Assembly: GCA_020205615.1 (NCBI GenBank)
Contig: CM035156.1
Coordinates: 15,465,128 to 15,529,127 of the forward strand
Direction: 5' to 3'
Length of the DNA: 64,000 nucleotides
Source: Panax quinquefolius
Lineage: Eukaryota; Streptophyta; Magnoliopsida; Apiales; Araliaceae
Shown: in pieces, positions 23,020 through 36,897 of the stretch
Layout: the number at the start of each line of letters is the position of its first letter
Numbering within the stretch: the first letter of the stretch is position 1
The notes under the pieces: generated by a model
What the model was told of the DNA's origin: nothing
The model's input: the letters and a program-made list of their open reading frames with translations, nothing else
Database searches by the model: none
Position numbers and translations under genes: made by a program

Positions 23020-23185
23020 GGATATGATCTCCCGCGAGATCGGGAATAGAACTAGGAGGGAGAGACGTAAATCCTTCGCTAAAGGTGTCCTACCTAAGCT
23101 TATTTGTTAGTTGGTCAAGATATAGGGATATTATGTGATATATTGATTTCCTTAATTAACCCTTGTTTTATGACGAGATTTGAGA

Positions 23186-24410
23186 ATGTCGACCGAGAAT
23201 ATTAACAATGGAAATGAGACCGTGGAGATGCTCAGTACTCACCAACGAGGAGAACGTAAACAATGTCGGGCAATGTTCCTCCCGTGAACAACACCATTGA
23301 GAGCGAGATGATGAACGAGGGATGTTTAGAAGTTTTTGCGCTTCATGCAAAATCGCATTTAGGAAACTCGTGTTCAAAATACGAGAGGAAATGATAGCAA
23401 TTCACGGGTTGTCACAAAAGCAAGCGCTCAAAGAGTCGGGACCACCAGAATTTAAGGGAAAGCCGATCCGATCACGGCGGAAACACGGGTCAAACAAATT
23501 ACCAAGATATTCGATGTCTTGGGATGCACGGAGGAATGAAGGTTCCATTCGCCACCTTTATGTTCCGAGGCGAAAGTGACTCATCGGTGGGAGTCTGTGG
23601 AAGCGCACCCATCCAAATTTTTTCAAGATGTCTTGGGAGACGCTTGAGAGCTATTTAATGACAAATACTTTCCTCGAAAGTGTTCGTCATATGAAGGAAG
23701 TGGAGTTTATTAGATCGAACAAAACAACATGACGGTGTCTCAAAGACGAGGCAAAGTTTGCAGAGTTATCCAGTTTCACCTCATTTGGTGGAGAATGAGG
23801 AACGATGACGCGGATGTTTCTTAGAGGTTTGAAACCCTAAGATACGCCAAGATCTCATTTCTCATAAATTTTCTCTTATTCAGATGTTGTAAATGTGGCT
23901 CAATTATTAGAGCGAGATAACGAGTACGGTCCAACCGAGGGACCACAACCAGATCGTATCGTAGATAGCAAATAATGTAATAATGATAACTCATGAGAAA
24001 GAAACAGAAAGACAAAATGGTAACCACTCGGTGGTAATCATGGCCACGAAAATAGAAGAAGCGAAGTTAGGAGGAGATTTTAAAAGAAGAGATTTAACAA
24101 CGACCATGTGAAGATGACAAAGGTTGGCAAAGAATCGGGTTCTAAGGGAGGAGAACGACCACCCATTATATGCTACAAATGCGAAAAAGAGGGACATATC
24201 ACCAAACCGCCCACACAATTCAAGGTATGCTATAATTGTGGAAAGGAAGGACATATCGCCGAGATCAGACAAGAATGCGAAACCTAGTTCAATGGGGACG
24301 GTGACTCAAAAGATCGTCCCTAAAAAAGTCAAAGTCAACGATTCCGGAAGAAAGCGTTTGTTGTGATCGGTCATAATGCGAGAACCCAAACGAGGTGATC
24401 ACGGTAAGTT
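23186..24410 (+). pseudogene. gag: gag of A2-1
   Basis: Starts at ATG 23186 (MSTENINNGNETVEM), nine bases after the candidate splice acceptor. The capsid core is spread over three frames from about 23320 to 23850 and includes the LNDKYFPES-like and KEVEFI-like segments seen in A1. Two CCHC knuckles lie near 24170-24260 (CYKCEKEGH... and CYNCGKEGHI...). The frames break repeatedly, several times at words that differ from A2-2 only around CAG or CTG, so part of the damage may not be real. Confidence 0.8.
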
Positions 24411-27400
24411 ATTTATAAATTCTTGCGAAGTTTATACCTTACTTGATACCTAAGTGCTACCCATTCATTTATCTCTCCGCATGTGCTCAACGCTTAAACT
24501 TGACTCGAGAAATTAGACTTTGACCTATCTGTGGAAACTCCGTTAGAGAAACTTTCATCACATCCACTCGCTTATAAATCTTGTTTGATTCAAGTTGGCA
24601 CCATTACCTTACCCGTCAACCTTATTTCTTTAAAGATACTTGCTTTTGATGTGATTTTAGGGATTGATTGGTTAACTACTCATCATGCCAAAATTGATTG
24701 TTTTCGTAAGGTTGTTAGTTTTCATATTCTTAACCAACCTGTTGTACGAATTCAAGCAACTAAACCATTAAAATCGATCACTATCATATCTAATCATAAA
24801 GTTATTCGTTTATTAAAAAACGGATGTCAAGCTTTCTTAGCTCATGTTATGGATTTGAATAAAGACACGCCAAATTTGAATAATATTCTCGTTGTTATCG
24901 ACTTTCCCGACGATTTTTCAAGAACTTCCCTTGGCCTACCCCGTAACGTGAAGTTGAATTCTTTATTGATCTTGAACCCAGTACAAAGCCCATTTCTAAA
25001 ACCCCATATCGAATGGCTCCTATTGAACTTCAGGAGTTAAAGGTCCAACTACGTGAATTGTTGGACATCTGCTTTCATTCGCCCTAAGACATCTCCTCGG
25101 GGTGCTCCTGCTTTATTTGTAAAGAAGAAAGACGGAGTATGCGACTTTGTATTGACTATCGGAATCGAACCATGTCACCATCAAGAATAGGTATCCTCTA
25201 CCTCGTATTGATGACTTGTTTGACCAACAGTAAGGGGCACAATTCTTTTCAAAATCGATCTTCGCTCGATATCATCACCAAGATTAGAATCGAGGATATT
25301 CCAAAGACCGCCTTTAACTCCTGGTGACGGGCATTATGAATTCTTAGTCATGTCTTTCGGATTGACTAATGCTCCTGCGACTTTCATGGATATGATGAAT
25401 CGAGTATTCAAGGAATATTTGGATCAATTCGTTGTTGTCTTTATTGATGACATCCTCATATATTCCAAAAGTCGTGAAGATCATGAACACCATTTTAAAG
25501 TCGGTACTCCAAAGGCTTCGTGAAACCAACTATATGCCAAATTGAAGAAATGCGAGTTCGCTTTGAGGAAGTAGTATTCCTCCTTGGGCACGTGGTGTCG
25601 AAACATGGAGTATCTGCTTGATCCGGCCAAGATTGAAGCAATACAAAGTTGGGAGCAACCAAGCTCCATGGATCAAGTACGTAGCTTTTTGGGCTTAGCC
25701 GGTTATTATCGGAGATTCGTGGAAGGGTTTTCTCAAATCGCTACTCCATTAACTCAAATTTAACTCTAAGGATACAAAATTCGCTTGGAGCGAAGAATGC
25801 GAGAAAAGTTTCCAAGAGCTTAAGATGAGACTTATTTCTAAGACTGTTTCTAACAATACCATCCGGTTCGGATGGATTTGTTATCTACAAATGATGCTTC
25901 GTGCAAAGGGTTAGATGTGTTCTCATGCAACGTGGGAAAGTCATAGCCTATGCCTCATGCGACAACTTAAAGAGTATGAGAGGAATTATCCTACTTATGA
26001 TCTAGAGTTTGCGCAGCAATGCTTTCAGCTAAAAGATATGGAGGCACTATCTATATGGGGAGAAAGTGGAGATATATTCGCACCATAAAAGCCTTAAATA
26101 TTTCTTCACTCAAAAGAACTCAACATGCAAGCAATGACGCTGGCTCGAGCTATTGAAAGACTACGACCACACTATTCAATACCATCCCGGTAAAGCTTAA
26201 CGTGGTAATGACGCATCGAGTAGAAAGATCATATGCGGAACGAAAGTGCGATGATGTCAAGTATACGACAGAGCCAACTTTAATAGAAAAAGTTAAGGTT
26301 GCTCAAGCCACCCAATTCGGAAATGATGCGCGTATGAAGAAGAAAGTACAAGAAGGAGCTATTCCTAAGCGAGAATCGATGAAGAAGGAATACTTCGAGT
26401 CCACTCTAGACTTTGTGTTCCTAACGACTCGATTTGAAGTACAAGATTATGATGGAGGCACACAATACGCCATTTGCAATCCATCCTCGAAGTACTAAAA
26501 TGTATCGTGATCTTCGACATACATTTTGGTGGAACAATATGAAGAGAGAGATTGCAAAGTTTATCTCGATGTGTTTAACTTGCTAACGGTAAAAGGCGAG
26601 CATCTTGTACCTAAGGGTCCGTTGCAACCACTTGAGATTCCTGGAATGGAAGTGGGAACACATTACTATGGATTTCACACGGGTCTTCCTACGGTTTCTC
26701 AAGGCATCAATGCTATTTGGGTTATTGTTGATAGATTAACCAAGTCTCCGCTTCATTTCTTGCCGACACGGAGACTTATTCCTCGAACGCCTCACAGCTA
26801 GTATGTGACGTGAATGAGATTGTGAGGTTGCATGGCATGCCCAGATCCATAGTTTTGGATCGTGACCCAAGATTCACTTCAAGATTTTGGGTTAGCTTGC
26901 AAAAAGCTATGGGCACGGATTTACGATTTAGTTCGCATACCATCCCCAAACCAGACGACAATCGAGAGAGGACTATTCAAACTCTCAAGATCTATTAAGA
27001 CTCGTGCCCTAGACTTCAAGGGTAGTTGGATAAGTATTTACCATCGGTGGAATTCTCCTACAACAACAAAGCTTATCGTGCAAGTATAGGTGTGGCTCCA
27101 TTCAAGCATTATATGGACGAAAATGTCGCTTCTCCAATATGTTGGGATGAGGTGGGTGAAGCAACATTGTTGGGACCCGAAGTTAAGACGTATTTACTCA
27201 CCGAAAAGATCCAAATGATTCGACAACGATACAAACGGCACAAGATCGACAAAGAGTTATGCGGATCTTCATCGAAAGGACGGGAATTTAATGTAGGGGA
27301 TCATGTATTGTTGCGAAGTTGCTCCATGGAAGGGAGTTACAAGATTTGGGAAGAGAGGAAAGCTCAATCCACGATTTATTGTTCCATTTCAAATTCTCGA

Positions 27401-27745
27401 CCGAGTAGGAAATGTAGCCTATAGACTTAAGCATTCCGAGTATGTCTCGTGTTCATAATGTGTTTCACATATCCGCATTTCAGAAATATGTGAAAGACCC
27501 GACCACGTTATCGAAAGTTAGAATCCGGACGAGATAGTCAAGACTTAACGATGAGGAGGTACCGTCAAGATCTTGGATAGAAGGAGCATGTCCTACGCAA
27601 GAAAGGTCATACCACAAGTTAAAGTTTTGTGGAGGAATCATGCTATAGAGGAAATGAACCGGGAATTGAAACGGAAATGAAAGCGAGGTATCCTCACCTT
27701 TTCAAACACTGTAAGTCGTGACGCCAATTTCGAGGACGAAATTTC
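24411..27745 (+). pseudogene. pol: pol of A2-1: protease, RT, RNase H, integrase
   Basis: Order of domains: protease near 24440 (LDT kept, following residues shifted); a long frame 24531-25040 through FDVILGIDWL to the linker before reverse transcriptase; RT from about 25019, with FVKKKDG and LCIDYR, and the catalytic FIDDILIYS near 25438; RNase H about 25790-26220, ending in the YHPGK segment; integrase HHCC finger and core about 26440-27000, with [23 protein letters not shown] sequence and TDG.SERTIQTL-like sequence; C-terminus about 27430-27740 with the VKVLWRNHA-type chromodomain-like end. All key segments are present but frameshifts prevent a single product. Confidence 0.85.
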
Positions 27746-27759
27746 ATAAGGAGGAAGGT

Positions 27760-30533
27760 CAGAAGACCCCAAAATTTTTAAATAAAAAGGAATTTCCTTT
27801 ATTTATTATTTTGAAATAGTAAGGGTTGATTTGATTAATGTGGATAGTTAAGGGTTAAATATGCAAATATTTCAAAATAAGCAAGTGGTTATAAAATATT
27901 CATTATCGTCTTGAATATTCGTTTGGTCGTGGAATATTCGCATCGCTTCGGGAATATTCGCATGCGACGCCAAGCGACCATGTATGGGCCCCATAACTGA
28001 AAGCGATTGGATGAAGAAAACGACAAATATAAGTTGTTTTTAAATAACTGGTAGTAGTTGTTACTGTTAATACATTGGAATACCCTATGGTTAAAACACA
28101 CTAATACGCGTTGTTGAAAGAAAGACACCAGATTGCACCAATTATTGATTCTTACGTAAGAAGGCACTACTCAATAATGGTTACGAGAATTATCGCTCAA
28201 AGATTTTATCGAGTTAATAATTGTCATTATTGATATTTTATATTGTCATTGTTTCAATAATTGTCATTACACAAGATTTTTTTCATTATCGAAGCAATAA
28301 TTCATATTATCCTAATAATATTATTAGATAACATTATTGGCAATGTCTAGAAAGTTCTCGCTTAAGGAGAGGTTTGGTCACCTAATCATACCAAGAAGAA
28401 GAAATTCTTATCGAAAGCCCCTCTTCCTGAACCGCCGTCATTGTCAATATTGTGATTCTATAATATTATTTGTGAATAATTAATTATTGATTTATATGAT
28501 GAGGAAAATATTGATTTTATGTGGATATAGATGGAGAAAATTTTAAAATGACAATTGTTGAAAATTAATATTTTATCTTTTTCTAATAAAATAATTCATT
28601 TAAATATATTATTTTAATAATATATTAATCTGGTGATATTTTTTACAACGAATGTGGGATATATGAGTATACGAGGAGGAAGAGTATTTTTGTTGCAATA
28701 AATGTTTAAAACATGTTAAACATGCTCATGGACCCCATTTATCGACCGAAATTTGATTATAAACAGTAAAATCGCCTGCTTTGTGGATTTCGGTCAATTT
28801 CTGTTTGAAATTTGGAAAACTTTCTTCTGGAAAGTTGTAGAGAATTGAATTTCCTATAAAAACTCGCGAGATTCGAATTTTCTGATGGAAGGGCTATTTA
28901 TTATGAATTATTGAAGTTCAAGCTCAAAATAATTGATTTTTGTAAGTTTTAATTATTTATTTTATGAAAAACGTTTTTATCATTTCTTTCTAGAAGGTTG
29001 GCATGTGGGAAATGTTGGGATCTGATTTCCAAAGAGGCGTAGGAAATTTATTAATAATAATATATTTTAATAAATTTTCTGCTTTGAAATGTTCTAAGCA
29101 TTTTCCTATAAATAGGGTGCTTAGGTTAGAATTGAAAATCACACCAGAAACTGAAGTTTTCTCTCTCTATATTATCGAGCGTATTCTTGTGAGTATTTTG
29201 AGTATACTTTGAGTATTGTTATACGGTGCAAGTCCAAGTCATAGACTATACCCGGTATTCTAGCTAGAAGTACTGATCTTTCGAGGTAAGGGATATTATT
29301 TTTTTCGTAATGATATTATACTGAAATGTTGATCTGAAGTTTTTATCAAATTTGGAACTTTTTCATGTCGGGGTTACTATTCATGAGTTACTATTCATGA
29401 GTTACTATTCACGAAGTTACTATTCACGAAGTTACTATTCACGAAGTTACTATTCACGAGTACTATTCATGAAAGTCATGGAAGATGTTTTTGTGGAATT
29501 TCTATCTTTTGGTGTCTGAGTTACTATTCACGATACTAAAGATTCAAGATTCACGATTCACGATATTGCATTTCAATCGAAAAATAAAATTTCTTCTTTT
29601 CGTCTAAAACATCTATTCGATACTAACTCGATTGTATCCATGTTTTGATCATTCTTGAATTTTACACCACTATGATTATTTTTGAGGTATTTTTGGACGT
29701 GGATAAAACCAAGTACTAATCCTTAATCCTTAATCCTTGTCATTTTGTTTCACCGGATTCGCTTTCTTTAAAAAAATATTTTCATCATCCTCGCCTTAAA
29801 TGATGATATTATGGAATATCTTTGGCTCAGTAGTGCAAAGATGAATGATTTCTTAAGAATATCTTTGGCCCGTAGTGCAAAGATGAATGATTTCTGAATA
29901 ATATCTTTGGCCGTAGTGCAAAGATGAACAGTGTTTAAATGAATATGACTAATCGATGAATATCTTCGGCCCAGAAGTAAAGATGAATATTTGATTCCGT
30001 ATGTATATTGATTGATGTTACAGGATAAAAGATGAGCGATGAACTTTTAAATTCATACATGTAGATATAGTAGTTTGCATTCTCTACTTAACTCTTCTAA
30101 TGAATTATTATTTCACATGAATATTGATTTAAAATTTGTTGTCTATCAGATTATATTATATTTTTCCCTCGTTGAAGACTAACGATAATTTGTTGTATAT
30201 TATCTTAGTCATAATATTCTTTACTTGAGCTAGTTGAGCTCACCCTTTTCCTTTTTGTTCCATTTTTCTCGTGAGGCGAGAATATAAATGAGTACGAGCC
30301 TGGGTATGGAATGAAGGTTTTAGAAAGGATTGTTTAGTAGTCCTCACCATTTTTGTAAAATAATGTATCAATAAATGTGATGAGGATTTATTTGAGTATA
30401 GATATTGTCTGTAATATAATATTTGTATTCAAACTCACGCTTTACTTGTTGTAATAATAAAGTTGTAGTTGTTTCGCACTATGTATTGACAACTCGTAAT
30501 AGGTGGTGTATACCTATTTTGGGGCGCGCCACA
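27760..30533 (+). repeat. 3' LTR of A2-1 (about 2770 bp)
   Basis: Follows a purine tract (AAGGAGGAAGG, 27748-27758). The start is altered to CAGAAGACCCC; the end is GCGCGCCACA. Contents match the 5' copy: TATA box, GTAAGG, TTACTATTCACGA array (29372-29465) and four stem-loops (29817-29980). Confidence 0.88.
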
Positions 30534-30762
30534 AAGATACTATTAAGTCGCTGCGTCAAAGATTATTGGTTTTATAAATTTGTATATCTTTGGCCCATGG
30601 TAGTGCAAAGATGAATTGTGAATAAATATCTTTGGTAGGATTGCAAAGATGAATTTAATTTAATGTTTTCAACGATAAAGGTATTCAAGGTATCCTCACC
30701 TCTTTATCATACCAGTATCGCACCCTAATTTCGAGGGCTTAAATTCCATAAGGAGGGGAGAT
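30534..30762 (+). pseudogene. pol: Remnant of block D, then pol end and polypurine tract of B
   Basis: 30534-30680 has two stem-loop-like units (ATCTTTGGCCCATGGTAGTGC and ATCTTTGGTAGGATTGC) similar to D. From about 30685, GGTATCCTCACC and AATTTCGAGGGC match the last codons of pol, and AAGGAGGGGAG (30750-30760) is the polypurine tract two bases before the 3' LTR of B. Confidence 0.7.
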
Positions 30763-32858
30763 TGAGACCCTGTGATTTTATCAATAAAGATTTAAATTTG
30801 TCGAAATAATTTTTAATATTATGGTATGAATTTAAGATAATATTATAGTTGTGGGTAGTATTTATAAATTTTGCAAAGTATGCAAGTTGTTATAAAATAT
30901 TCGTTTGGTCGGGGAATATTCTTTTTGTTTTGGGAATATTCGAACGATGGCTCAATCATTGGTGGACCCCTACAATGTAATTATTATTTGGATTGAGAAA
31001 ACGACAAAAAATATTTTATAAAAATAACTATGGAGGTGTTATCGTTAAAACTGCTGAACTACCCTTGGTAAAAGTACAAGAATACGCGTGGTTGCATAGT
31101 AGAAGCACGGTATTGATTATTGATGCTTACGTGAGAAGTCACTCACCTATGCTCAATTATTGCTACAAAGAATTCTTTGCATCATATCTCTTATATTATT
31201 GATTCAATTATTGTCACAAGATCATCTCAGATAATATGTTATAGTATTAAATCAATAATTGAGACGACAAGTTATAAATAATTAATAATTGTTGAAAGAT
31301 TAAATATGTGTTAATTAAAAATAAAATGATTTGTGGTAATATTTATTCAATCCTTGATGTATATAAAGAGTCTGTTATGAGATATTTGTGGTAAGTTTGA
31401 TTATTTTATGGGGGGCCCATATGTCATCATCTAAGAGTCTCTTCGTCAATAGTAATTACCTTAGTCAATAATAATTACCTTTGTGAATAGTAATTACCTT
31501 CGTCAATAGTAATTACCTTTGGGAATAGTAATTACCTTCGTTAATAGTAATTACCTTTACAGGCGTCGAACCACTTGTCGTTTCACATTACAGGCGTCGA
31601 ACCACTTGTCGTTTCACATTACAGGCATCGAACCACTTGTCGTTTCACATTACAGGCGTCGAACCACTTGTCGCTTCACATTACAAAGCGCCAAACCACT
31701 TTTCTTTTCACATCACCAATCAATCAAGCCACTTGCGCTTTTCACACGGCAAAAGTAAGCTAGAAATCATCTATAAATAGAGGCCTAGTGCTTCATTATT
31801 TTCACTTAATTCACCGAAACTCTGTAGAGAGAAACTATAGAGAGAAAAGAAGAAAAGTATTCTCGCTACTTCACCTTGCCAATATTCGGTTCTTCTAAGG
31901 TAGGGAATATTATTTGTTGTACAAGTGTAAGGGTGTTATTCTTTCTTATTCATGAAGAGAACATTTGTTATTCCATTGCTTATTATTCTCGCTGGAATAA
32001 CTCGTATACGCCAGTTTACCCTATACTTGGTGACATTCTTCTATTATTCTCATTGAACATCCTGCTCATGTGTTTTACACCTTAACTGGTTCCGCTCTTT
32101 ATTATTATTCTGTTGGAACATCCTCATCAAGTGTGTTTTACACCGACTGGTTCCGCTTTTATTATTATTCTCGCTGGAACATCCGCTCATGGTGTTTTAC
32201 ACCTGACCGGTTCCGCCTTTATCATTCTCGCTGAATATCCTATTCGCGTGTTTACACCGGATCCGTTCCATCTTTATTATTCTCATTGGAACATCCTGCT
32301 TTGGGTGAATTTCACCCGACCCGGTTCCGTTATTATTATTATTCATTGAATAACCTGCCTATGCAAGTACCGCATGCACGGTGATTTCTTTTGTTATTCC
32401 ATTCTTTATTATACCCAAATAAGTTAAAACTTTGACTTCTATACTCTATGAAATTAGTAGAATATCCTTGATATTTGCGTTTCATCCAAAGATCTTTTCA
32501 TGGAAATATTCTTCCGATCATTCTTGAATTTTACTCTACAAAACAAAGATCATTTTGACAATTTGACGTTAATAATTCCCGGATAAAATAATTCTTGAAC
32601 TTGTTTTATCAAATTATTATGTCATTGTCATCATCCTCATGTTATATTATGTTATCTTCTACTTATATGTATAGATGAACTTAGTATGATTATGACCAGG
32701 ATCATTCTAAGATAATCATGGCTTGTTATAAATGATGTGATAAAAGTCCTCAAATTGGCACGAATGCAAATGATGGATAGTTTTGGTATGATTATGACCG
32801 GGGGTGATTCGGTATAGTCATGACCATTGATAATTTGATGAATATCCTTGGTCAGTAG
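30763..32858 (+). repeat. 3' LTR of element B, part 1
   Basis: Starts TGAGACCCTGTG and follows the 5' LTR up to GGTCAGTAG at 32858, where A2-2 is inserted. The LTR resumes at 46105 with CGTAGTGCAGGGGTGATTCG. Copy number in its arrays differs from the 5' LTR. Confidence 0.9.
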
Positions 32859-35719
32859 TGTAAGACCCAAAATTTTTAAATAAAAAGGAATTTCCTTTAT
32901 TTATTATTTTGAAATAGTAAGGGTTGATTTGATTAATGTGGATAGTTAAGGGTTAAATACGCAAATATTTCAAAATAAGCAAGTGGTTATAAAATATTCA
33001 TTGTTGTTTGGGAATATTCGTTTGGTCGTGGAATATTCAGTATCTTTTGGGAATATTCGTGCATTTACAGTAAAAACCATGTAGGTGGAGCCCCATAACT
33101 TGAAAGCGATTGGATGAAGAAAACGACAAATATAAGTTGTTTTTAAATAATTGGCGTAGTTATTACAAGTTATCTTCTTGGAATACCCTGGTTAAAACAC
33201 ACTAATACGCTGTTGAATAAGAAGATACACGTATTGCACCAATTATTGATTCTTACGTAAGAAGGCACTACTCAATAATGGTTACAGAATTCTTGCTTAG
33301 TATTTTATTGAGTTAATAATTCTTTGCGTTGATATTTTATATTCTTTGTTGTTTGATAATTGTCATTACACAAGATTTTTCATTATCGAAGCAATAATTC
33401 ATATTATCTGAATAATATTTTTAGATAACATTATTGGCAATGTCTAGAAAGTTCGCTCTAAGGAGAGGTTTGGTCACCTAATCAAGGCCAAGAAGAAGAA
33501 ATTCTTATCGGAAAGCCCTCTTCCTGAACCGCCTCGTTGTCAATATTGTGATTCAGAATATTATTTGTGAATAATTAATTATTGATTTATATGATGAGGA
33601 AAATATTGATTTTATGTGGATATAGATGGAGAAAATTTTTAAATGACAATTGTTGAAAATTAATATTTTATCTTTTTCCGATAAAATAATTCATTTAAAT
33701 ATATTATTTTAATAATATATTAACTATGATATTTTTACAACGAATGTGGGATATATGAGTATACGAGGAGGAAGAGTATTTTTGTTGCAATAAATGTTTA
33801 AAACATGTTAAACATGCTCGGTGGGACCCCATTTATTGATCGAAATTTGATTATAACCGTAAAATCGCCTGTTTGTGGATTTCTTCAATTTCGTTTGGAA
33901 TTTGGAAAAACTTTCTTCTGCAAAGTTGTAGAGAATTGAATTTCCTATAAAACTCATGAGATTCGAATTTTCTGATGAAAGGGCTATTTATTATGAATTA
34001 TTGAATTTACGAAGCTCAAATAATTGATTTTTGTAAGTTTTAATTATTTATTTTATGAAAAACGTTTTTTTCTTACTTTTCTAGAAGGTGGCATGTGGGA
34101 AATGCTAGGATCTGAATTCTAAGGTTGGCGTATGAATTTGATATATATATATATTAATTTATTAAATTTTTCGCTTTTGTGTTCTAAGTGATTTTCCTAT
34201 AAATAGGTGCTTGGGTTAGAATTGAAAATCACACCGTAAATCAAGTTTTCTCTCTATATTATCGAGCGTATTCTTGTGAGTATTTTGAGTATACTTTGAG
34301 TATTGTTATACGGTGCAAGTCCAAGTCATAGATATACCCTAGATTCTATTTAAGAAATCGATCTTTCGAGGTAAGGATATTATTTTTTTCAGAATGATAT
34401 TATTTCTTCAATATCATTATAATTGAAATGTTGATCAAGTTTTTATCAAATTTGGAACTTTTTCATGTCGGGTTACTATTCATGGGTTATTATTCATGAG
34501 TTACTATTCACGAAGTTACTATTCACGAGTTCTTATTCACGAGTTCTATTCACGAATTACTATTCACGAGTTACTTATTCACGAGTTACTATTCACGAGT
34601 ACTATTCATGAAGCGTGAAGATGTTTTTGTGGAATTTCTATCTTTTGGTGTCGAGTTACTATTCACGATACTCAAGACTATTCACGTATCTGGTCTTATT
34701 CAATAGAAAAATAAAATTTCTTCTTTTCGTCTAAAACATCTATTCCGGATACTAACTCGATTGTATCCATGTTTTGATCATTCTTGAATTTTACACCACT
34801 ATGATTATTTTTGAGGTATTTTTGGACGGATAAAACCAAGTACGAATCCTTAATCCTTAATCCTTGTCATTTTGTTTCACTTTGGATTCGCTTTCTTTAA
34901 AAAAATATTTTCATCATCCTCGGGTCTTAAATGATGATATTATGGAATATCTTTGGCCCGTAGTGCAAAGATGAATGATTTCTTAAGAATATCTTTGGCC
35001 CAGTAGTGCAAAGATGAATGATTTTTGAAGAATATCTTTGGCCGTAGTAGCAAAGATGAACAGTGTTTAAATGAACATGACCAATCGATGAATATCTTTG
35101 GCCCGTAGCAAGATGAACAGTGTTTAAATGAACATGACCAATCGATGAATATCTTTGGCTTTAGTGCAAAGATGAATATTTGATTCCGGATGTATATTGA
35201 TTAATGTTACGGGGATAAAAGATGAGCGATGAACTTTTAAATTCATACATAGAAGATAGTAGTTTGCATTCTCTACTTAACTCTTCTAATGAATTATTAT
35301 TTCATGCGAATATTGATTTAAAATTTGTTGTCTATTGTATTCTATTATATTTTTCCCTGTTGAAGACTAACGATAATTTGTTGTATATTATCTTTGTCAT
35401 AATATTCTTTAATTGAAGCTAGTTGAGCTCACCCTTTTCCTTTTGTTCCATTTTTCTCGGAGGCGAGAATATAAGCGAGTGCAGTGCCTGGGTATGGAAT
35501 GAAGGTTTTAGAAAGGATTGTTTAGTAGTCCTCACCATTTTTGTAAAATAATGTATCAATAAATGTGATGAGGATTTATTTGAGTATAGATATTGCCTGA
35601 AGATAATATTTGTATTCAAACTCACAGTTTCTTGTTGTAATAATAAAGTTGTAGTTGTTTCGTACTACGTATTGACAACTTTCGAAATAGGTGATGTATA
35701 CCTATTTTGGGGCGCCACA
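32859..35719 (+). repeat. 5' LTR of A2-2 (2861 bp)
   Basis: Starts TGTAAGACCC and ends GGGGCGCCACA. TATA box at 34198, GAG|GTAAGG donor at 34371, an extended TTACTATTCACGA array (34470-34610), five stem-loops (34947-35180). No ATG lies between the TATA box and the donor. Confidence 0.9.
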
Positions 35720-35894
35720 GGTTAGTATCGAGCTTAGGATATGATCTCCAGCGAGATCGGGAATAGAACTAGGAGGGAGACGAGTAAATCCTTCACTAGT
35801 GTGTCCTACCTAAGCTTATTTGTTAGTTGGTCAAGATATAGGGATATTATGTGATATATTGATTTCCTTAATTAACCCTTGTTTTTACGACAAG
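34371..35894 (+). other. Candidate leader intron of A2-2
   Basis: Donor GAG|GTAAGG, acceptor TTTTTACGACAAG, which corresponds to TTTTATGGCAG of A1 with change around the CAG. The gag ATG is at 35905. Size and position match A1. Predicted only. Confidence 0.4.
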
Positions 35895-35904
35895 ATTCGA
35901 GAGA

Positions 35905-36897
35905 ATGTCGACCGAGAATATTAACAATGGAAATGAGACCGTGGAGATGCTCGTACTCACTTAACGAGGAGAACGCGTAACAAGTCGGCAATGTTCCTCC
36001 CGCGAACAACACCATTGAAAGCGTATGATGAAACGAGGGGATGTTTAGAAGTTTTTGCGCTTCATGCAAAATCGCATTTGCGGAAACTCGTGTTCAAAAT
36101 ACGAGAGGAAATGATAGCAATTCACGGGTTGTCACAAATGCAAGCGATTCAAAGAGTTGGGACCACCAGAATTTAAGGGAAAGCCAGATCCGATCATGGC
36201 GAAACACGGGTCAAACAAATTACCAAGATATTCGATGTCTTGGGATGCACGGAGAATGAAGGTTCCATTCGCCACCTTTATGTTCCGCATGCGGGCGGAC
36301 TCATCGGTGGGAGTCTGTGAAGCGCACTCCATCCACCAAGACTTTCGATGTCTTGGGAGACGTTTGAAAGCTATTTAATGACAAATACTTTCCCGAAAGT
36401 GTTTGTCATATGAAGGAAGTGGAGTTCATCGATTGGAACAAAACAACACGACGCGGTGTCTCTCAAAGACGAGGCAAAGTTTGCAGAGTTATCCGTGTTT
36501 GCACCTCATTTGGTGGAGAATGAGGAACGTATGACGCGGATGTTTCTTAGAGGTTTGAAACCCCAGATACGCCAAGATCTCATTTCTCATAAATTTTCTC
36601 TTTATTCGGATGTTGTAAATGGGCTCAATTATTAGAGCGAGATAACTTGAGTACGGTCAACCGAGGGACCCTGAACCGGGATCGTGTCGAGATAGCGATC
36701 AATGAATAATGATAACTCATGGAGAAAGAAACAGAGCGGAGGACCAAAATGGTAACCACTCTGGTGGTAATCATGGCCATGAAAATAGAAGAAGCGAGTC
36801 GGAGGAGATTTTAAAAGAGGAGATTTAACAACTAATTACTGACCGTATGAAGATCAACGGTCTTAAAAGAATCGGTTTCTAAGGGAGGAGAACGACC
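35905..36897 (+). pseudogene. gag: gag of A2-2, 5' part
   Basis: Begins MSTENINNGNETVEM at 35905, the same start as A2-1. Capsid segments follow in three frames: the KPDPI and FMFRM region (36157-36340), then DKYFPES-like, then a segment like MTRMFLRGLKPQIRQDLIS near 36530-36590. It ends at AACGACC (36897), where a minus-strand LTR begins; the zinc knuckles continue after it at 39625. Confidence 0.8.

Larger units (their letters stand above)
20063..30533 (+). mobile_element. Two-LTR Ty3/gypsy element A2-1
   Basis: 5' LTR 20063-22839 (first base of TGTAAG altered to AGTAAG), a foreign LTR end at 22840-23001, primer site, gag, pol, polypurine tract, and 3' LTR 27760-30533 ending GCCACA. The sub-family starts with CCCCAAAATTTTTAAATAAAAAGG-like sequence instead of the CAACTTATT of A1. 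The duplication is not clean: GATC on the left and AGATAC on the right could derive from GATAC. Domain order is complete but every frame is broken. Confidence 0.85.

Noticed and set aside
34470..35180. Evenly spaced repeats that resemble a CRISPR array
   Set aside because: Plant nuclear DNA; the spacers are themselves repeats, there are no cas genes, and the arrays sit in LTRs.
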